A stretch of 64,000 nucleotides of DNA from Roseiarcus sp963807735 (lineage in GTDB: Bacteria; Pseudomonadota; Alphaproteobacteria; Rhizobiales; Beijerinckiaceae): the NCBI GenBank assembly GCA_963807735.1, contig CAWEDI010000035.1, positions 1-64,000 of the forward strand, read 5' to 3'. The notes beneath the pieces were generated by a model. The model was given only the letters and a program-made list of their open reading frames with translations. It was not told the origin of the DNA and did not search any database. This document shows positions 53,108-62,592 of the stretch, piece after piece; position 1 is the stretch's first letter; each line of letters starts with the position of its first letter. The position numbers and the translations under genes were made by a program.

Positions 53108-55069
53108 ATGTCATTGGTGTCATTTGTCGACGCGCTCGAAGCCCAGGAAAGCGTGGCGAAGGCCGCGGCGGATCGGCCGCGCCGCCGGTTATGGCCGCTC
53201 AACCGGTTCGTGACGATCGGGGCGGCCCTGCTCCTGGCCATCGCCGTTGGCGACGCTATCACCATTTCAATGCAGCGCGACGCCTCGATCGCCGCTTACG
53301 AGACGGCGACGAGCAACCTCGCGCGCGGCATGTCCGCGCAAACCGCGCATCTGTTGGAGCGGATCGACAAGTTGTTGGCGGACGTCGCGACCGTCTCGGC
53401 GTCGCCGGAAAACGGCGGCGAACGCGCGGCCGCGTCGTTGTTCGAACGGGGCAAGGCGATGACCGAACTGGCGTCGTTGGCCGTCGCTGACGCCTTCGGC
53501 CGCATCGTGGCTGCGACGCCGGGCGGCCCGGCCGAAGGGACGGACGTCTCCGCGAGCGACCTTTTCAAGACGCTGCGCGCAAGCGAAGCGCCGGCCACGC
53601 AGATCGATCTCGCGGGTGACAGCTTCAGACTGGCGCGACGCCTGAGCGATTCGCGCGGGCGGTTCGGCGGCGTGGTTTTGGCCACGATATCGACGCCCGC
53701 CTTGCGGGATTTCTACCAGATCGCCATGCCGCCGAGACGCGCGGTCACGCTGATGAGCGACGACGGCGCGGTTCTCGTACAATATCCGCTTCCGCAGGCG
53801 ACGGTCGCCCGCGTGACGCATCCCGAACGACTGGCGATCGACAAGGGGGCCTGCGTCGCCTCTTTCGGCCCCGATCTTGTGGACGATTCCGCGGTTGTCG
53901 CAGCAATCTGCCGGTTCAAGGACGCGCCGTTCGCGCTCGAGACCACCGCGCCTGCGGCGGAAGCGTTGGCGTTTTGGAGTCGCGAACGGATCTGGCTCGC
54001 CCTTGGCGGCGTTTTAGCCGCGCTCGTGGTCGTCTGGCTGCTGTACGTCTTCGCCCGGCAGGTGCGGCGGCTGGAAATCTCGGAGCTTTCGCTTGCAGCG
54101 AAGAAACTTCAGGCGGAGACGGCGCACAATCAACTCGACGTCGCGCTCTCGAATATCATCCAGGGCGTCTGTTTCTTCGACGGCGATCACCGCCTGATCG
54201 TGGCCAACCTGAGATTTCGGGATCTGTACGATCTTCCCGAAGACGTTGCGCACCCCGGCGCCGACCTCTCCGCCATTGTCGCGGCGATCTGCGAATTTGT
54301 GGGTCTACGCGATATCGATCGCGAGAGCTTTCTGGCTTCGCTTGAGCTGGTTGCTCGGGCGCGCTCGCCGCACGCCTCCGTGCTGGAGCTCGGCAACGGC
54401 CGGACGATCGCCATTCAAAGCCAGCCGCTTGCGGACGGCGGCTGGGTGGCGACGCACGAAGACATCACCGAACGACGCCGGGCCGAAGACAAGATTTCCT
54501 ACCTGGCCAATCATGACGTGTTGACCGGGCTCGTGAACCGCACTGTCCTAACGGAGCGGCTCGGACAGTTGGTGGACGGAGCGATCCGTCACGGCCGAAT
54601 CGCTGTCCTTTTCATTGACCTCAACCTCTTCAAGGCGGTGAACGATACGCTCGGGCACGATGTGGGCGACACGCTGTTGCAACACGTCGCCGCGCGACTG
54701 AAGCACACGGCGCCAGCTCACAGTACGATCGCGCGATTTGGCGGCGACGAGTTCGTGATCCTGTTGACGGGCGTCTTCGATCCCGCCGAGGTTGCGGGGC
54801 TCGCGCAAAAATTAATCGAGGCCGTGTCGGCGCCGTACAAGGTCAAGCAGCACGACATCGTGATCGGCGCGAGCGTTGGGATCGCACTTTCGAAGGACGA
54901 TCCGGTCCATGCGGACACGCTGCTGAAGAACGCGGATCTCGCGCTCTACATGTCCAAGGCGCAGGGGCGCGGCGTCTATCGCTTCTTCTACCCGGACATG
55001 GAGTCACAGATGCGCGATAGCTGTCGCCCTGAATCCCAAATCGGGCTGCCGCTTCGCGAGGCAGTATAA
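53108..55069 (+). CDS. membrane-bound diguanylate cyclase (Cache-like sensor, PAS, GGDEF)
   Basis: 653 residues (MSLVSFVDALEAQESVAKAA). A TM segment near residues 34-54 is followed by a ~240-residue periplasmic region and a second TM near 297-317. A PAS segment (NIIQGVCFFDGDHRLIVANL) leads into GGDEF (ANHDVLTGLVNRTVLTERL, then GGDEF at about residue 545 in ARFGGDEFVIL). The active site is intact. An EAL domain that often follows this arrangement is missing: the last residues are DMESQMRDSCRPESQIGLPL. It likely makes c-di-GMP in response to an external signal. Confidence 0.88.
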   Translation: MSLVSFVDALEAQESVAKAAADRPRRRLWPLNRFVTIGAALLLAIAVGDAITISMQRDASIAAYETATSNLARGMSAQTAHLLERIDKLLADVATVSASPENGGERAAASLFERGKAMTELASLAVADAFGRIVAATPGGPAEGTDVSASDLFKTLRASEAPATQIDLAGDSFRLARRLSDSRGRFGGVVLATISTPALRDFYQIAMPPRRAVTLMSDDGAVLVQYPLPQATVARVTHPERLAIDKGACVASFGPDLVDDSAVVAAICRFKDAPFALETTAPAAEALAFWSRERIWLALGGVLAALVVVWLLYVFARQVRRLEISELSLAAKKLQAETAHNQLDVALSNIIQGVCFFDGDHRLIVANLRFRDLYDLPEDVAHPGADLSAIVAAICEFVGLRDIDRESFLASLELVARARSPHASVLELGNGRTIAIQSQPLADGGWVATHEDITERRRAEDKISYLANHDVLTGLVNRTVLTERLGQLVDGAIRHGRIAVLFIDLNLFKAVNDTLGHDVGDTLLQHVAARLKHTAPAHSTIARFGGDEFVILLTGVFDPAEVAGLAQKLIEAVSAPYKVKQHDIVIGASVGIALSKDDPVHADTLLKNADLALYMSKAQGRGVYRFFYPDMESQMRDSCRPESQIGLPLREAV

Positions 55070-55113
55070 AGTCTCCGTCACGTCAAGGTCGTCTTCGGCG
55101 ACAAGTTCGCCGC

Positions 55114-56550
55114 CTACCTTAAATTCCCCGTATGGCCCAGCGAGTACCTTCCCGGCTGCGGCCACACCGTCAGCCCGTGCGGCATGCCGCCGACCGGGAT
55201 GGTCTTCACCGCGCCGTCGTCGGTGTTGAACGCGTAGATCACCCCGTCGTAGCGCCCGGAGAGCCATAGGTATTTGCCGTCGGCGCTGACGTTGCCCATG
55301 TCGGGGCTGCCGCCGCCGGGGATGGTCCAGGTCTGCTCGATTTTGCGCGTCGCGAAATCCATCACCGACACGCTGCCTTCGCCCTTCGCCACGCCCGCCA
55401 GGTTGTGGGTGCCGCGATTGGAGACATAGAGCTTCTTGCCGTCGCGGCTCGGATAGAGCCCATGCGCGCCGACGCCGGTCTTGATGAAGCCGGTCTCCTC
55501 GAACTTGTCGCCGTCGATCACGATCAGCCCGTCGCCGAGCATGTCGGCGACGTAATAGGCGGAGCCGTCGGGCGCGACGCGGATGTCCTGCGGGATGTGC
55601 TTGGCCGAGAGTTGCAGCATCGCAGCGAGCCTGTGGTGGACGAGGTCGATTTTCGCGAGCTTGTCGTCGTATTCGCAGGTGAAGATCGCGTAGCTGCCGT
55701 CGAGCGAAAAATCAGCGTGATTGACCCCCGCGCAATCCGGCACGACGATATAGGTCTGCAACGCCATCGTCTTCGGATCGCGGAACTCCAGCCGGCGCTT
55801 AGCCTCGGCGACCAGGATCGCCGAATGGCCGTCCGGCGTGAAATACATGTTGTAGGAGTCCGGCACGTCGATCGGTTTGCCGACCTTGCCGGTCTTCGGG
55901 TCGATCGGCGCGACCGAGGCGTGGCCGCCGGTATAGCTGATGTCGCCGGATACCCAGAGCGTCTGCAAATCCCACGACGGGACGATGTGCTGCGGGCTCG
56001 GCACTGCGAAATAACTGTCGACCACCTTGAACGTCGCGGGATCGATCACGTCGACGCGGCCGGTGGTGAGGTTTGGCGCATAGACGCGATTCAACGCCCC
56101 GGCGGTCGCCGGACTGATTTTTCCCGCGGCGATCTCGGAATAGACGTTCTTCGGGTCGGGCAGGTCCGGCATCGTCAGGTTTGACGGCGGCAGCTCGGCG
56201 ACCGGCGGCAAAGCCGGCGCGGCGGCGCGCCAGCGCGGATGCGGCGACCACAGCGGGTGGAAGACCTGGCGACGCAGCGGCGGCGTCCACCGGTAAACCC
56301 GGCGGGCAGGGGTACGCAGCTCGTAGCGGGCGAGCTTGATGAATTCTTCCGGCTCGCGCGCGACTTCCGGCGCGCCAAGACACGGCGGCGGACACGGCCG
56401 CACGCCGCCGCACCAATCCGGAACCGTCATCGACTGCGCGCCGAGAACTCCGAGAGCGCCGATCAGCGCGATGCCGGCGGCGCCGAGCCAGCCCCGAAGT
56501 CCAATATTCCCCGTCACATCGAACCCCTTTCGAGGGGGCTTTCCCCCCAA
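55114..56550 (-). CDS. secreted YVTN beta-propeller protein
   Basis: 478 residues starting MGGKPPRKGFDVTGNIGLRG, with a hydrophobic signal (WLGAAGIALIGALGVLGAQS) near residues 21-40. Repeats such as GLYPSRDGKKLYVSNRGTHN and VSADGKYLWLSGRYDGVIYA are YVTN-type blades, normally seven per propeller. A proline-rich segment sits between the signal and propeller (ALPPVAELPPSNLTMPDLPD). These proteins act in the periplasm as scaffolds or cofactor-associated factors. Exact role unknown. Confidence 0.85.
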   Translation of the reverse strand: MGGKPPRKGFDVTGNIGLRGWLGAAGIALIGALGVLGAQSMTVPDWCGGVRPCPPPCLGAPEVAREPEEFIKLARYELRTPARRVYRWTPPLRRQVFHPLWSPHPRWRAAAPALPPVAELPPSNLTMPDLPDPKNVYSEIAAGKISPATAGALNRVYAPNLTTGRVDVIDPATFKVVDSYFAVPSPQHIVPSWDLQTLWVSGDISYTGGHASVAPIDPKTGKVGKPIDVPDSYNMYFTPDGHSAILVAEAKRRLEFRDPKTMALQTYIVVPDCAGVNHADFSLDGSYAIFTCEYDDKLAKIDLVHHRLAAMLQLSAKHIPQDIRVAPDGSAYYVADMLGDGLIVIDGDKFEETGFIKTGVGAHGLYPSRDGKKLYVSNRGTHNLAGVAKGEGSVSVMDFATRKIEQTWTIPGGGSPDMGNVSADGKYLWLSGRYDGVIYAFNTDDGAVKTIPVGGMPHGLTVWPQPGRYSLGHTGNLR

Positions 56551-56736
56551 TGCTATGCGCCGTCGAAGATGACCAACATATGAACGCCGCGCCGCTGGGC
56601 GATGGGTTGGAACATTACGAAAGTCACATTAAAAAATGTTCTCGGCGCCCTTTTTTCGTATTGTGGCGCTACCATCCTTAGGTGTGAGGGACGCGTGCGC
56701 TGGGCCAAAGCTCCGCCGTCCGATTTAGAGATCGCC

Positions 56737-57954
56737 ATGTCCTTGAGATCTATTGTGTGGGCTGTAGTTATCCTTGCGGTGGCGGGGGCAGCTTACGCCG
56801 TCTATTCACCGACGGCGATCGAGAAGTTCTCGCCGCAGGCCGCCGCGCTGGCGCGACAGGCTCGCGCCCACCTGCCGCTGCCGCCCGAGGGGTCTGCGGC
56901 GGCGCAACCCGCGGCCGACGCGGCGGCGGCCGCCGCCGCGCCGGTGCCGGTCGAGGTGCAGACGGTGGCGCGCAAGAATTTTCCGGTCCTGCTTGAAGCG
57001 CTTGGCCAGGTGGCGCCTTACAATACCGTGACCGTCAAAGCCCGCATCGACGGCCAGGTTACCCGCATCGCCTTCGACGAGGGCCAGACGGTGAAACTGG
57101 GCGATCTGCTCGCCACCATCGATGCGCGCCCGTTCCAGGCGGCGCTCGACCAGGCCAAGGCGAAAAAGAACCAGGACGAGGCCAGTCTCGCCAACGCCAA
57201 GCTCGATCAGGCCCGCTATTCGACGCTCGCCAAGCAGAGCTTCGCCTCGCAGCAACAGCTCGACACGCAGAACGCGCTGGTCAACCAGCTGACGGCGCAG
57301 ATCGCCGCCGACGCCGCGGCGGTGGACGCCGCGACCACCCAGCTCAGCTACACCACGATCACTGCACCGCTGACCGGGCGGGTCGGGTTCCGGCTGATCG
57401 ACCAGGGCAACATGGTGGCGGCGAGCCAGCAGACCGGCATCGTCATCATCGACCAGCTGCATCCGATCGCGGTGACGTTCACCGCGCCGGAGGAGCAAGT
57501 CGGCGAGATCAACGCGCTGATGAAGACGGGCGACGCCAAGGTCGAGGTCAAAACGACCGACGGAGCGCCGCTCGCCACCGGAGTGCTGGAGGTGGTGGAT
57601 AATCACGTCGACACGGCGACCGGAACGGTCAAGCTGAAAGCCCGTTTCACCAACGAGGATAACCACCTGTGGCCTGGGCTGGCGGTGATCGCCGACCTGA
57701 CGCTTGGTGACGACAAGAACGCCGTGGTCATCCCGACTGCGGCCGTGCAGCATAGCCAGAAGGGTCTGTTCGTCTATGTGGTCGGCGACGACAACAAGGT
57801 CGAAGTGCGGCCGGTGAAGATCTCGCATCAGAACGAGCAGGAGGCGGCGCTCGCCTCCGGACTCAAGGACGGCGAACGGATCGTCGTCAACGGACAGTCG
57901 CTGCTGCGGCCCGGTTCGACGGTCGCCGTCCAAACCGCCGATCAGCGGAGCTGA
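56737..57954 (+). CDS. RND efflux periplasmic adaptor (membrane fusion protein)
   Basis: 405 residues from the ATG at 56737 (MSLRSIVWAVVILAVAGAAY); the frame is open upstream but this is the signal-anchor start. Core: FPVLLEALGQVAPYNTVTVK, KARIDGQVTRIAFDEGQTVK (lipoyl half), a hairpin with DQAKAKKNQDEASLANAKLD, and YTTITAPLTGRVGFRLIDQG. A low-complexity alanine-rich stretch follows the anchor. It bridges the inner-membrane pump (57959) to an outer-membrane channel encoded elsewhere. The stop is four bases before the pump's ATG. Confidence 0.95.
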   Translation: MSLRSIVWAVVILAVAGAAYAVYSPTAIEKFSPQAAALARQARAHLPLPPEGSAAAQPAADAAAAAAAPVPVEVQTVARKNFPVLLEALGQVAPYNTVTVKARIDGQVTRIAFDEGQTVKLGDLLATIDARPFQAALDQAKAKKNQDEASLANAKLDQARYSTLAKQSFASQQQLDTQNALVNQLTAQIAADAAAVDAATTQLSYTTITAPLTGRVGFRLIDQGNMVAASQQTGIVIIDQLHPIAVTFTAPEEQVGEINALMKTGDAKVEVKTTDGAPLATGVLEVVDNHVDTATGTVKLKARFTNEDNHLWPGLAVIADLTLGDDKNAVVIPTAAVQHSQKGLFVYVVGDDNKVEVRPVKISHQNEQEAALASGLKDGERIVVNGQSLLRPGSTVAVQTADQRS

Positions 57955-57958
57955 ACGA

Positions 57959-60900
57959 ATGTCCGGAGGATTCTCGGGAGTTTTCATCCGCCGGCCAGTC
58001 GCGACCACGCTGCTGATGCTGGCGTTGTTCATGGTCGGCGTCGTCGCCTATCCGTTGCTCCCCGTGGCGCCGCTGCCGCAGATCGACTTTCCGACGATCA
58101 CGGTGAGCGCCCAGCTTCCCGGCGCCTCGCCGGAGACGATGGCCTCGTCGGTGGCGCAGCCGCTGGAGCGCCAGTTCGCGCAGATCGCCGGCGTCTCGCA
58201 GATGACCTCGACCAGTTCGCTCGGCGCGACCGCGATCACGATCCAGTTCGTGCTCGACCGCAACATCGACGCCGCCGCCAATGACGTTCAGGGCGCGATC
58301 AACGCGGCGGCCGGGCAATTGCCCAAAAACATGCCGAGCCCGCCGACCTATCGCAAGACCAACCCCTCCGACACGCCGATCCTGATTCTCTCCGTCACCT
58401 CCGACGTCGAGCCGATCGTCGAGGTCGACGACGTCGCCGAGAACATCCTCGCCCAGCGCATGAGCCAGATCGATGGCGTGTCGCTGGTGCGCATCGGCGG
58501 CCAGCAGCAGAAGGCGGTGCGCGTCCAGATCGACCCGGCCAAGCTCGTCGAAAAGAACATCCAGCTCGAGGACGTGCGCGCGCAGATCATGAGCGCGACC
58601 GTCGACAATCCGAAGGGCTCGATCATCGGCGACCAGCAAGCGTTCACCATTTACGACAACGACCAGCTCACGCTGGCGAAGGACTGGGACAACGTCATCG
58701 TCGCCTATCGCAACGGCGCGCCGGTGCGCGTGCGCGACATCGGCAAGGCGGTGTCGGGGCCGGCGGACACCACGCAGGCCGGATGGAGCCAGGGCAAGCG
58801 CGGCATCTTCCTCGTCGTGTTCAAACAGCCGGGCGCCAACGTCATTTCGACGGTCGACAACATCAAGAAGCAGCTGGTCAAACTCACCGCCGCGATCCCG
58901 CCCGACATCAGCGTCGGCGTGCTGTCCGATCGCACCACGACGATCCGCGCCTCCGTCAAGGACGTGCAGTTCACGCTGATGCTGACGATCGGCCTCGTCG
59001 TGGCGGTCATCTTCGTGTTCCTGCGCAACGTGTGGGCGACGATCATCCCTAGCATCACCGTGCCGCTGGCGCTGCTGGGCGCCTGCGCGCTGATGTGGTC
59101 TGTCGGCTATTCGCTCGACAATCTGTCGCTGATGGCGCTCACCATCGCGGTCGGCTTCGTCGTCGACGACGCCATCGTCGTGCTCGAAAACATCCAGCGC
59201 CATGTCGAGGAGGGCATGAAGCCGTATCCGGCCGCGCTCAAGGGCGCGGGCGAGATCGGCTTCACCGTGATCTCGATCTCGATCTCGCTGGTCGCGGTGC
59301 TGATCCCGCTGTTGATGATGAGCGGCATCATCGGCCGCTTGTTTCGCGAGTTCTCGGTGACGATCGCGATGACCATCGGCGTTTCGGCGCTGGTGGCGTT
59401 GACGCTGACGCCGATGATGGCCTCGCGGTTTCTCAAGGCCCACGACGAGGAGAAGCACGGCTGGCTTTACAAGCTCAGCGAGCGCGGCTTTGACGCGATG
59501 GCGAACGGCTACGCGCGCGGGCTAGACGTTGCGCTGCGCCACAGCTTCATCACGCTGATGATCTTCCTGGCGACTGTCGCCGCCACCGGCTTTCTGTTCA
59601 TCAAGATCCCGAAGGGCTTCTTTCCGCAGCAGGACACCGGCATCATCTTCGGCACCACGGTCGCGGCGCAGGACGTGTCGTTCCCAGCGATGTACAAATT
59701 GCAGGAGCAGGTCGGCCGCATCGTCCAGGCCGATCCCGCCGTCGCCACGATGGCGATGGGTCTCGGCACCGGCACCGGCAACGCTTCGCAGAACTACGGC
59801 CGCATGTTCATCACGCTGAAGCCGCGCGAGGATCGCGACGTCGACGCCTTCCAGGTCATCAGCCGACTGCGGGCCAAGACGGCTCACGTCGTCGGGGTCA
59901 AGCTCTATCTTCAGGCGGCGCAGGACGTCACCGTCGGCGCGCGCGCGGCGCTGACCCAGTTCCAATACACGTTGCAGGACGCCAACTACGACGAGCTGAA
60001 CATTTGGGCGCCGAAGATCCTCGCCAAGCTGCAAGGTCTGCCCGAACTGCGCGACGTCGGCACCGATCAGCAATCTTCAGGCACCACGCTGCAACTGAAG
60101 ATCGATCGCGACATGGCCGCACGGTTCGGCATTCAGCCGCAGCAGATCGACGACACGCTCTACGACGCGTTCGGTCAGCGCGAGGTGACGCAGTTCTTCA
60201 CGCAGGTGAACACATATTACGTGGTCGAGGAGATCACGCCCGAGTTGCAGAAGGACCCCAAGACGCTCGACGAGCTTTATCTGCGCTCGCCCAACAACGG
60301 CCAACTGGTGCCGCTCAGCGCTTTCGCCAAGTGGACGACCGTCCCGGTGGCGCCGCTGTCGATTAGTCACCAGGGGCAGTTCCCGGCAGTGACGATCAGC
60401 TTCAACCTCGCTCCGGGCGTGGCGCTGGGTCAGGCGACCGCCGCGATCCAGCGGGCCGAACAGGATCTCAAGCTGCCGGCGGCGTTGCAGACGGCCTTCC
60501 AGGGCAATGCGCAAGCGTTCCAGGATTCGCTGTCGACGGTGCCCTTGCTGATCCTGGCGGCGCTGCTCGCGGTCTATATCATCCTCGGCGTGCTCTATGA
60601 GAGCTTCATCCATCCGCTGACGATTCTCTCGACCCTGCCGTCGGCTGGCTTCGGCGCGTTGGCGATCCTGATGCTGGCGGGCTACGAGTTCAGCCTGATC
60701 GCGCTGATCGGCGTCATCCTGTTGATCGGCATCGTCAAGAAGAACGGCATCATGATGGTCGATTTCGCCATCGCCGTGGAGCGCGACGAGCAGCTTTCCA
60801 GCTTCGAGGCGATCCGCAAGGCGGCGAAGATGCGGTTCCGTCCGATCATGATGACGACGATGGCGGCGATGCTCGGCGGCGTGCCGCTGATGTTCAGCCA

Positions 60901-61120
60901 CGGCACCGGCTCGGAGCTGCGCCAGCCGCTCGGTTACGCGATGGTCGGCGGACTCATCGTCAGCCAGGCGCTGACCCTGTTCACTACGCCGGTGATCTAT
61001 CTCTATCTCGACCGGCTGTCGCATTGGCTGTCGGGCTCGAAGACAAAAGTGCGCAAGCCGAAGCCGCATGCCGAGGCCGAAGAGGTCTGGCCGGAGGGCG
61101 CGCAACAGCCGGCGGAGTAA
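57959..61120 (+). CDS. RND multidrug efflux transporter (HAE-1 type)
   Basis: 1053 residues (MSGGFSGVFIRRPVATTLLM), the standard length. It contains the proton-relay pair D403-D404 in VGFVVDDAIVVLENIQRHVE, the N-terminal PVAPLPQIDFPTITVSAQLP, MDEA-like FKQPGANVISTVDNIKKQLV, and the late GIVKKNGIMMVDFAI. It is closest to MdtB/MdtC/AcrB-type pumps and exports hydrophobic toxic compounds. It is translationally adjacent to the adaptor upstream. Intact. Confidence 0.96.
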   Translation: MSGGFSGVFIRRPVATTLLMLALFMVGVVAYPLLPVAPLPQIDFPTITVSAQLPGASPETMASSVAQPLERQFAQIAGVSQMTSTSSLGATAITIQFVLDRNIDAAANDVQGAINAAAGQLPKNMPSPPTYRKTNPSDTPILILSVTSDVEPIVEVDDVAENILAQRMSQIDGVSLVRIGGQQQKAVRVQIDPAKLVEKNIQLEDVRAQIMSATVDNPKGSIIGDQQAFTIYDNDQLTLAKDWDNVIVAYRNGAPVRVRDIGKAVSGPADTTQAGWSQGKRGIFLVVFKQPGANVISTVDNIKKQLVKLTAAIPPDISVGVLSDRTTTIRASVKDVQFTLMLTIGLVVAVIFVFLRNVWATIIPSITVPLALLGACALMWSVGYSLDNLSLMALTIAVGFVVDDAIVVLENIQRHVEEGMKPYPAALKGAGEIGFTVISISISLVAVLIPLLMMSGIIGRLFREFSVTIAMTIGVSALVALTLTPMMASRFLKAHDEEKHGWLYKLSERGFDAMANGYARGLDVALRHSFITLMIFLATVAATGFLFIKIPKGFFPQQDTGIIFGTTVAAQDVSFPAMYKLQEQVGRIVQADPAVATMAMGLGTGTGNASQNYGRMFITLKPREDRDVDAFQVISRLRAKTAHVVGVKLYLQAAQDVTVGARAALTQFQYTLQDANYDELNIWAPKILAKLQGLPELRDVGTDQQSSGTTLQLKIDRDMAARFGIQPQQIDDTLYDAFGQREVTQFFTQVNTYYVVEEITPELQKDPKTLDELYLRSPNNGQLVPLSAFAKWTTVPVAPLSISHQGQFPAVTISFNLAPGVALGQATAAIQRAEQDLKLPAALQTAFQGNAQAFQDSLSTVPLLILAALLAVYIILGVLYESFIHPLTILSTLPSAGFGALAILMLAGYEFSLIALIGVILLIGIVKKNGIMMVDFAIAVERDEQLSSFEAIRKAAKMRFRPIMMTTMAAMLGGVPLMFSHGTGSELRQPLGYAMVGGLIVSQALTLFTTPVIYLYLDRLSHWLSGSKTKVRKPKPHAEAEEVWPEGAQQPAE

Positions 61121-61138
61121 GCCTCGCCGCCTGCCGTT

Positions 61139-61166
61139 CCCTCGCCCCGCACTTGGCGGGCGAGGG
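61139..61166. terminator. bidirectional GC-rich hairpin between RND pump and BluB
   Basis: CCCTCGCCCCGC, loop ACTTG, GCGGGCGAGGG (one bulged base). It lies between the convergent pump and bluB-like genes, where a shared terminator is expected. T runs are absent, so it may be partly Rho-dependent. Confidence 0.55.
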
Positions 61167-61186
61167 AGCCGCCGCGGCAGTCAGCC

Positions 61187-61828
61187 TCACACGTGCAGAA
61201 TATATTGCCCGATCGGCGTGCGTTCCTGCCAGCCGACGCGCTCCAGTTCGGGAACGTCCTGCTCCTCCTCGGGCCAGCCGAGGCATAGATAGGCGATGAA
61301 CTTGTAGGGCGCGGGCACGCCGAGATCGGCGCAAAGCGCCGCCGGATCGAGGATTGAAACCCAGCCGAGCCCAAGCCCGCGCGCCCGGGCGGCGAGCCAC
61401 AGCACGGCGATCATCCCGACCACGGAATAGTCGAGCGTCTCCGGCATCGTGGCCGCGCCGAGCCCGTGGCCCTGCGCCGTGCCGCGATCGCAGAACACCG
61501 CGATTTGCGCGGGCGCGGCGTCGAGCCCTTCGAGCTTGAGCCGGGCGTAGGCGGCGGCGTGCGCGACGTCCTGCGCGGCGAGCGCCGCCGCGTTGCAGGC
61601 GCAAAAATTGCGCCGCACCGCCTCGCGCTTGGCCGGGGAGGCGACTTCGACGAACCGCCACGGCTGGCTGTTGCCAACCGACGGCGCCATCTGAGCGAGT
61701 CGCAGGATTTCGCCGATCAGCGCGCGCGGCACCCCATCGCGCCGGAAGCGCCGCACGTCGCGCCGCCACGAGATGAGCGCATCGAGATCGGCGCGAAACC
61801 TTTCGTCGAAGCGCGGCGGCGTGGTCAT
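61187..61828 (-). CDS. bluB: 5,6-dimethylbenzimidazole synthase-like flavin enzyme (BluB)
   Basis: 213 residues (MTTPPRFDERFRADLDALIS). RRDVRRFRRDGVP, LAQMAPSVGNSQPWRFVEVA and the late LCLGWPEEEQDVPELERVGW, with RTPIGQYI, match BluB, which degrades FMN to the lower ligand of vitamin B12. The nitroreductase fold lacks the partner FMN-retaining features of other family members, as expected. No cobalamin gene is next to it. Confidence 0.85.
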   Translation of the reverse strand: MTTPPRFDERFRADLDALISWRRDVRRFRRDGVPRALIGEILRLAQMAPSVGNSQPWRFVEVASPAKREAVRRNFCACNAAALAAQDVAHAAAYARLKLEGLDAAPAQIAVFCDRGTAQGHGLGAATMPETLDYSVVGMIAVLWLAARARGLGLGWVSILDPAALCADLGVPAPYKFIAYLCLGWPEEEQDVPELERVGWQERTPIGQYILHV

Positions 61829-61974
61829 GAACCCTCGGGACTAGCAAAGAAGAATGCGAACGGCGCCGCGCGCCGGGGACGTGGCTCAACTTGCAAAGTT
61901 ACCTCCCTCGGCGCAACGCGGCTTTCCTTCAAAGAGCACCAAAAGCGGCGGGCGCGCAATCGCCTCGCGTCCCG

Positions 61975-62004
61975 TTGACTTGGCCGCCGCCCCGCGCCTA
62001 TAAG
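61975..62004 (+). promoter_or_regulatory. rpmH promoter
   Basis: TTGACT at 61975-61980, an 18-bp spacer and TATAAG at 61999-62004, about 80 bases before the rpmH start. This is a sigma70-type arrangement for the ribosomal protein operon. Confidence 0.65.
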
Positions 62005-62082
62005 CCGCGCCAAAGCGGCGGGGTTTTTCCGCCGCAATTTTTTTGGGGCCCCGCGGGCCCCCGGGATCAGGAGTTTGCCGTC

Positions 62083-62217
62083 GTGAAGCGCACCTACCAG
62101 CCGAGCAAGATCGTGCGCAAGCGCCGCCACGGATTTCGCGCCCGCATGGCGACGCCGGGCGGCCGTAAGGTCATCAACGCTCGCCGCGCGCGCGGCCGCA
62201 AGAAACTCTCCGCCTGA
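62083..62217 (+). CDS. rpmH: 50S ribosomal protein L34
   Basis: 44 residues from a GTG at 62083 (VKRTYQPSKIVRKRRHGFRA), ending GRRKVINARRARGRKKLSA-like (KVINARRARGRKKLSA). It is highly basic and the standard L34 size. CAGGAG precedes the GTG at about 9 bases. Downstream rnpA starts within four bases of the stop. Confidence 0.97.
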   Translation: MKRTYQPSKIVRKRRHGFRARMATPGGRKVINARRARGRKKLSA

Positions 62218-62220
62218 CCC

Positions 62221-62592
62221 TTGCTCGACGACGGGGCCCGCTGGGGACGGCTGACGCGGCGGGCGGAATACCAGCGCGCCGGCAAGGGTCGGCGCGTCAG
62301 CGGCACCGCCTTCACGCTGCAAGCCAACGCCCGGCCGCCCGAGGCGCCGGCCGAGGGCCCGCGTATGGGACTGACGGTCACCAAGAAGACCGGCGACTCC
62401 CCGGCGCGCCATCGCATCAAGCGCCGGCTGCGCGAAGCCATGCGCCGCGTTTCCGCGCTGGACGCGAAGCCCGACCATGACTACGTGCTGATCGCGCGCC
62501 GCGAGGCGCTGTCGATACGGTTCGACGCGCTCGTCGCCGACATCGCCAGCGCGCTTCGCCGGACGGACGCACGCCGAGACCGACGATCATGA
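62221..62592 (+). CDS. rnpA: ribonuclease P protein component
   Basis: 123 residues, TTG start at 62221 (LLDDGARWGRLTRRAEYQRA). RNP motif: ARHRIKRRLREAMRRVSALD; MGLTVTKKTGDSPARH precedes it. It pairs with the RNase P RNA to process tRNA precursors. The last bases overlap the yidC ATG (ATGA). The start is uncertain, since TTG is the only close option in frame. Confidence 0.92.
   Translation: MLDDGARWGRLTRRAEYQRAGKGRRVSGTAFTLQANARPPEAPAEGPRMGLTVTKKTGDSPARHRIKRRLREAMRRVSALDAKPDHDYVLIARREALSIRFDALVADIASALRRTDARRDRRS

Noticed and set aside
57887..59458. 523-codon minus-strand frame over the RND pump
   Set aside because: Arg/Asp/His-rich, repetitive and without family; shadow of the pump gene.
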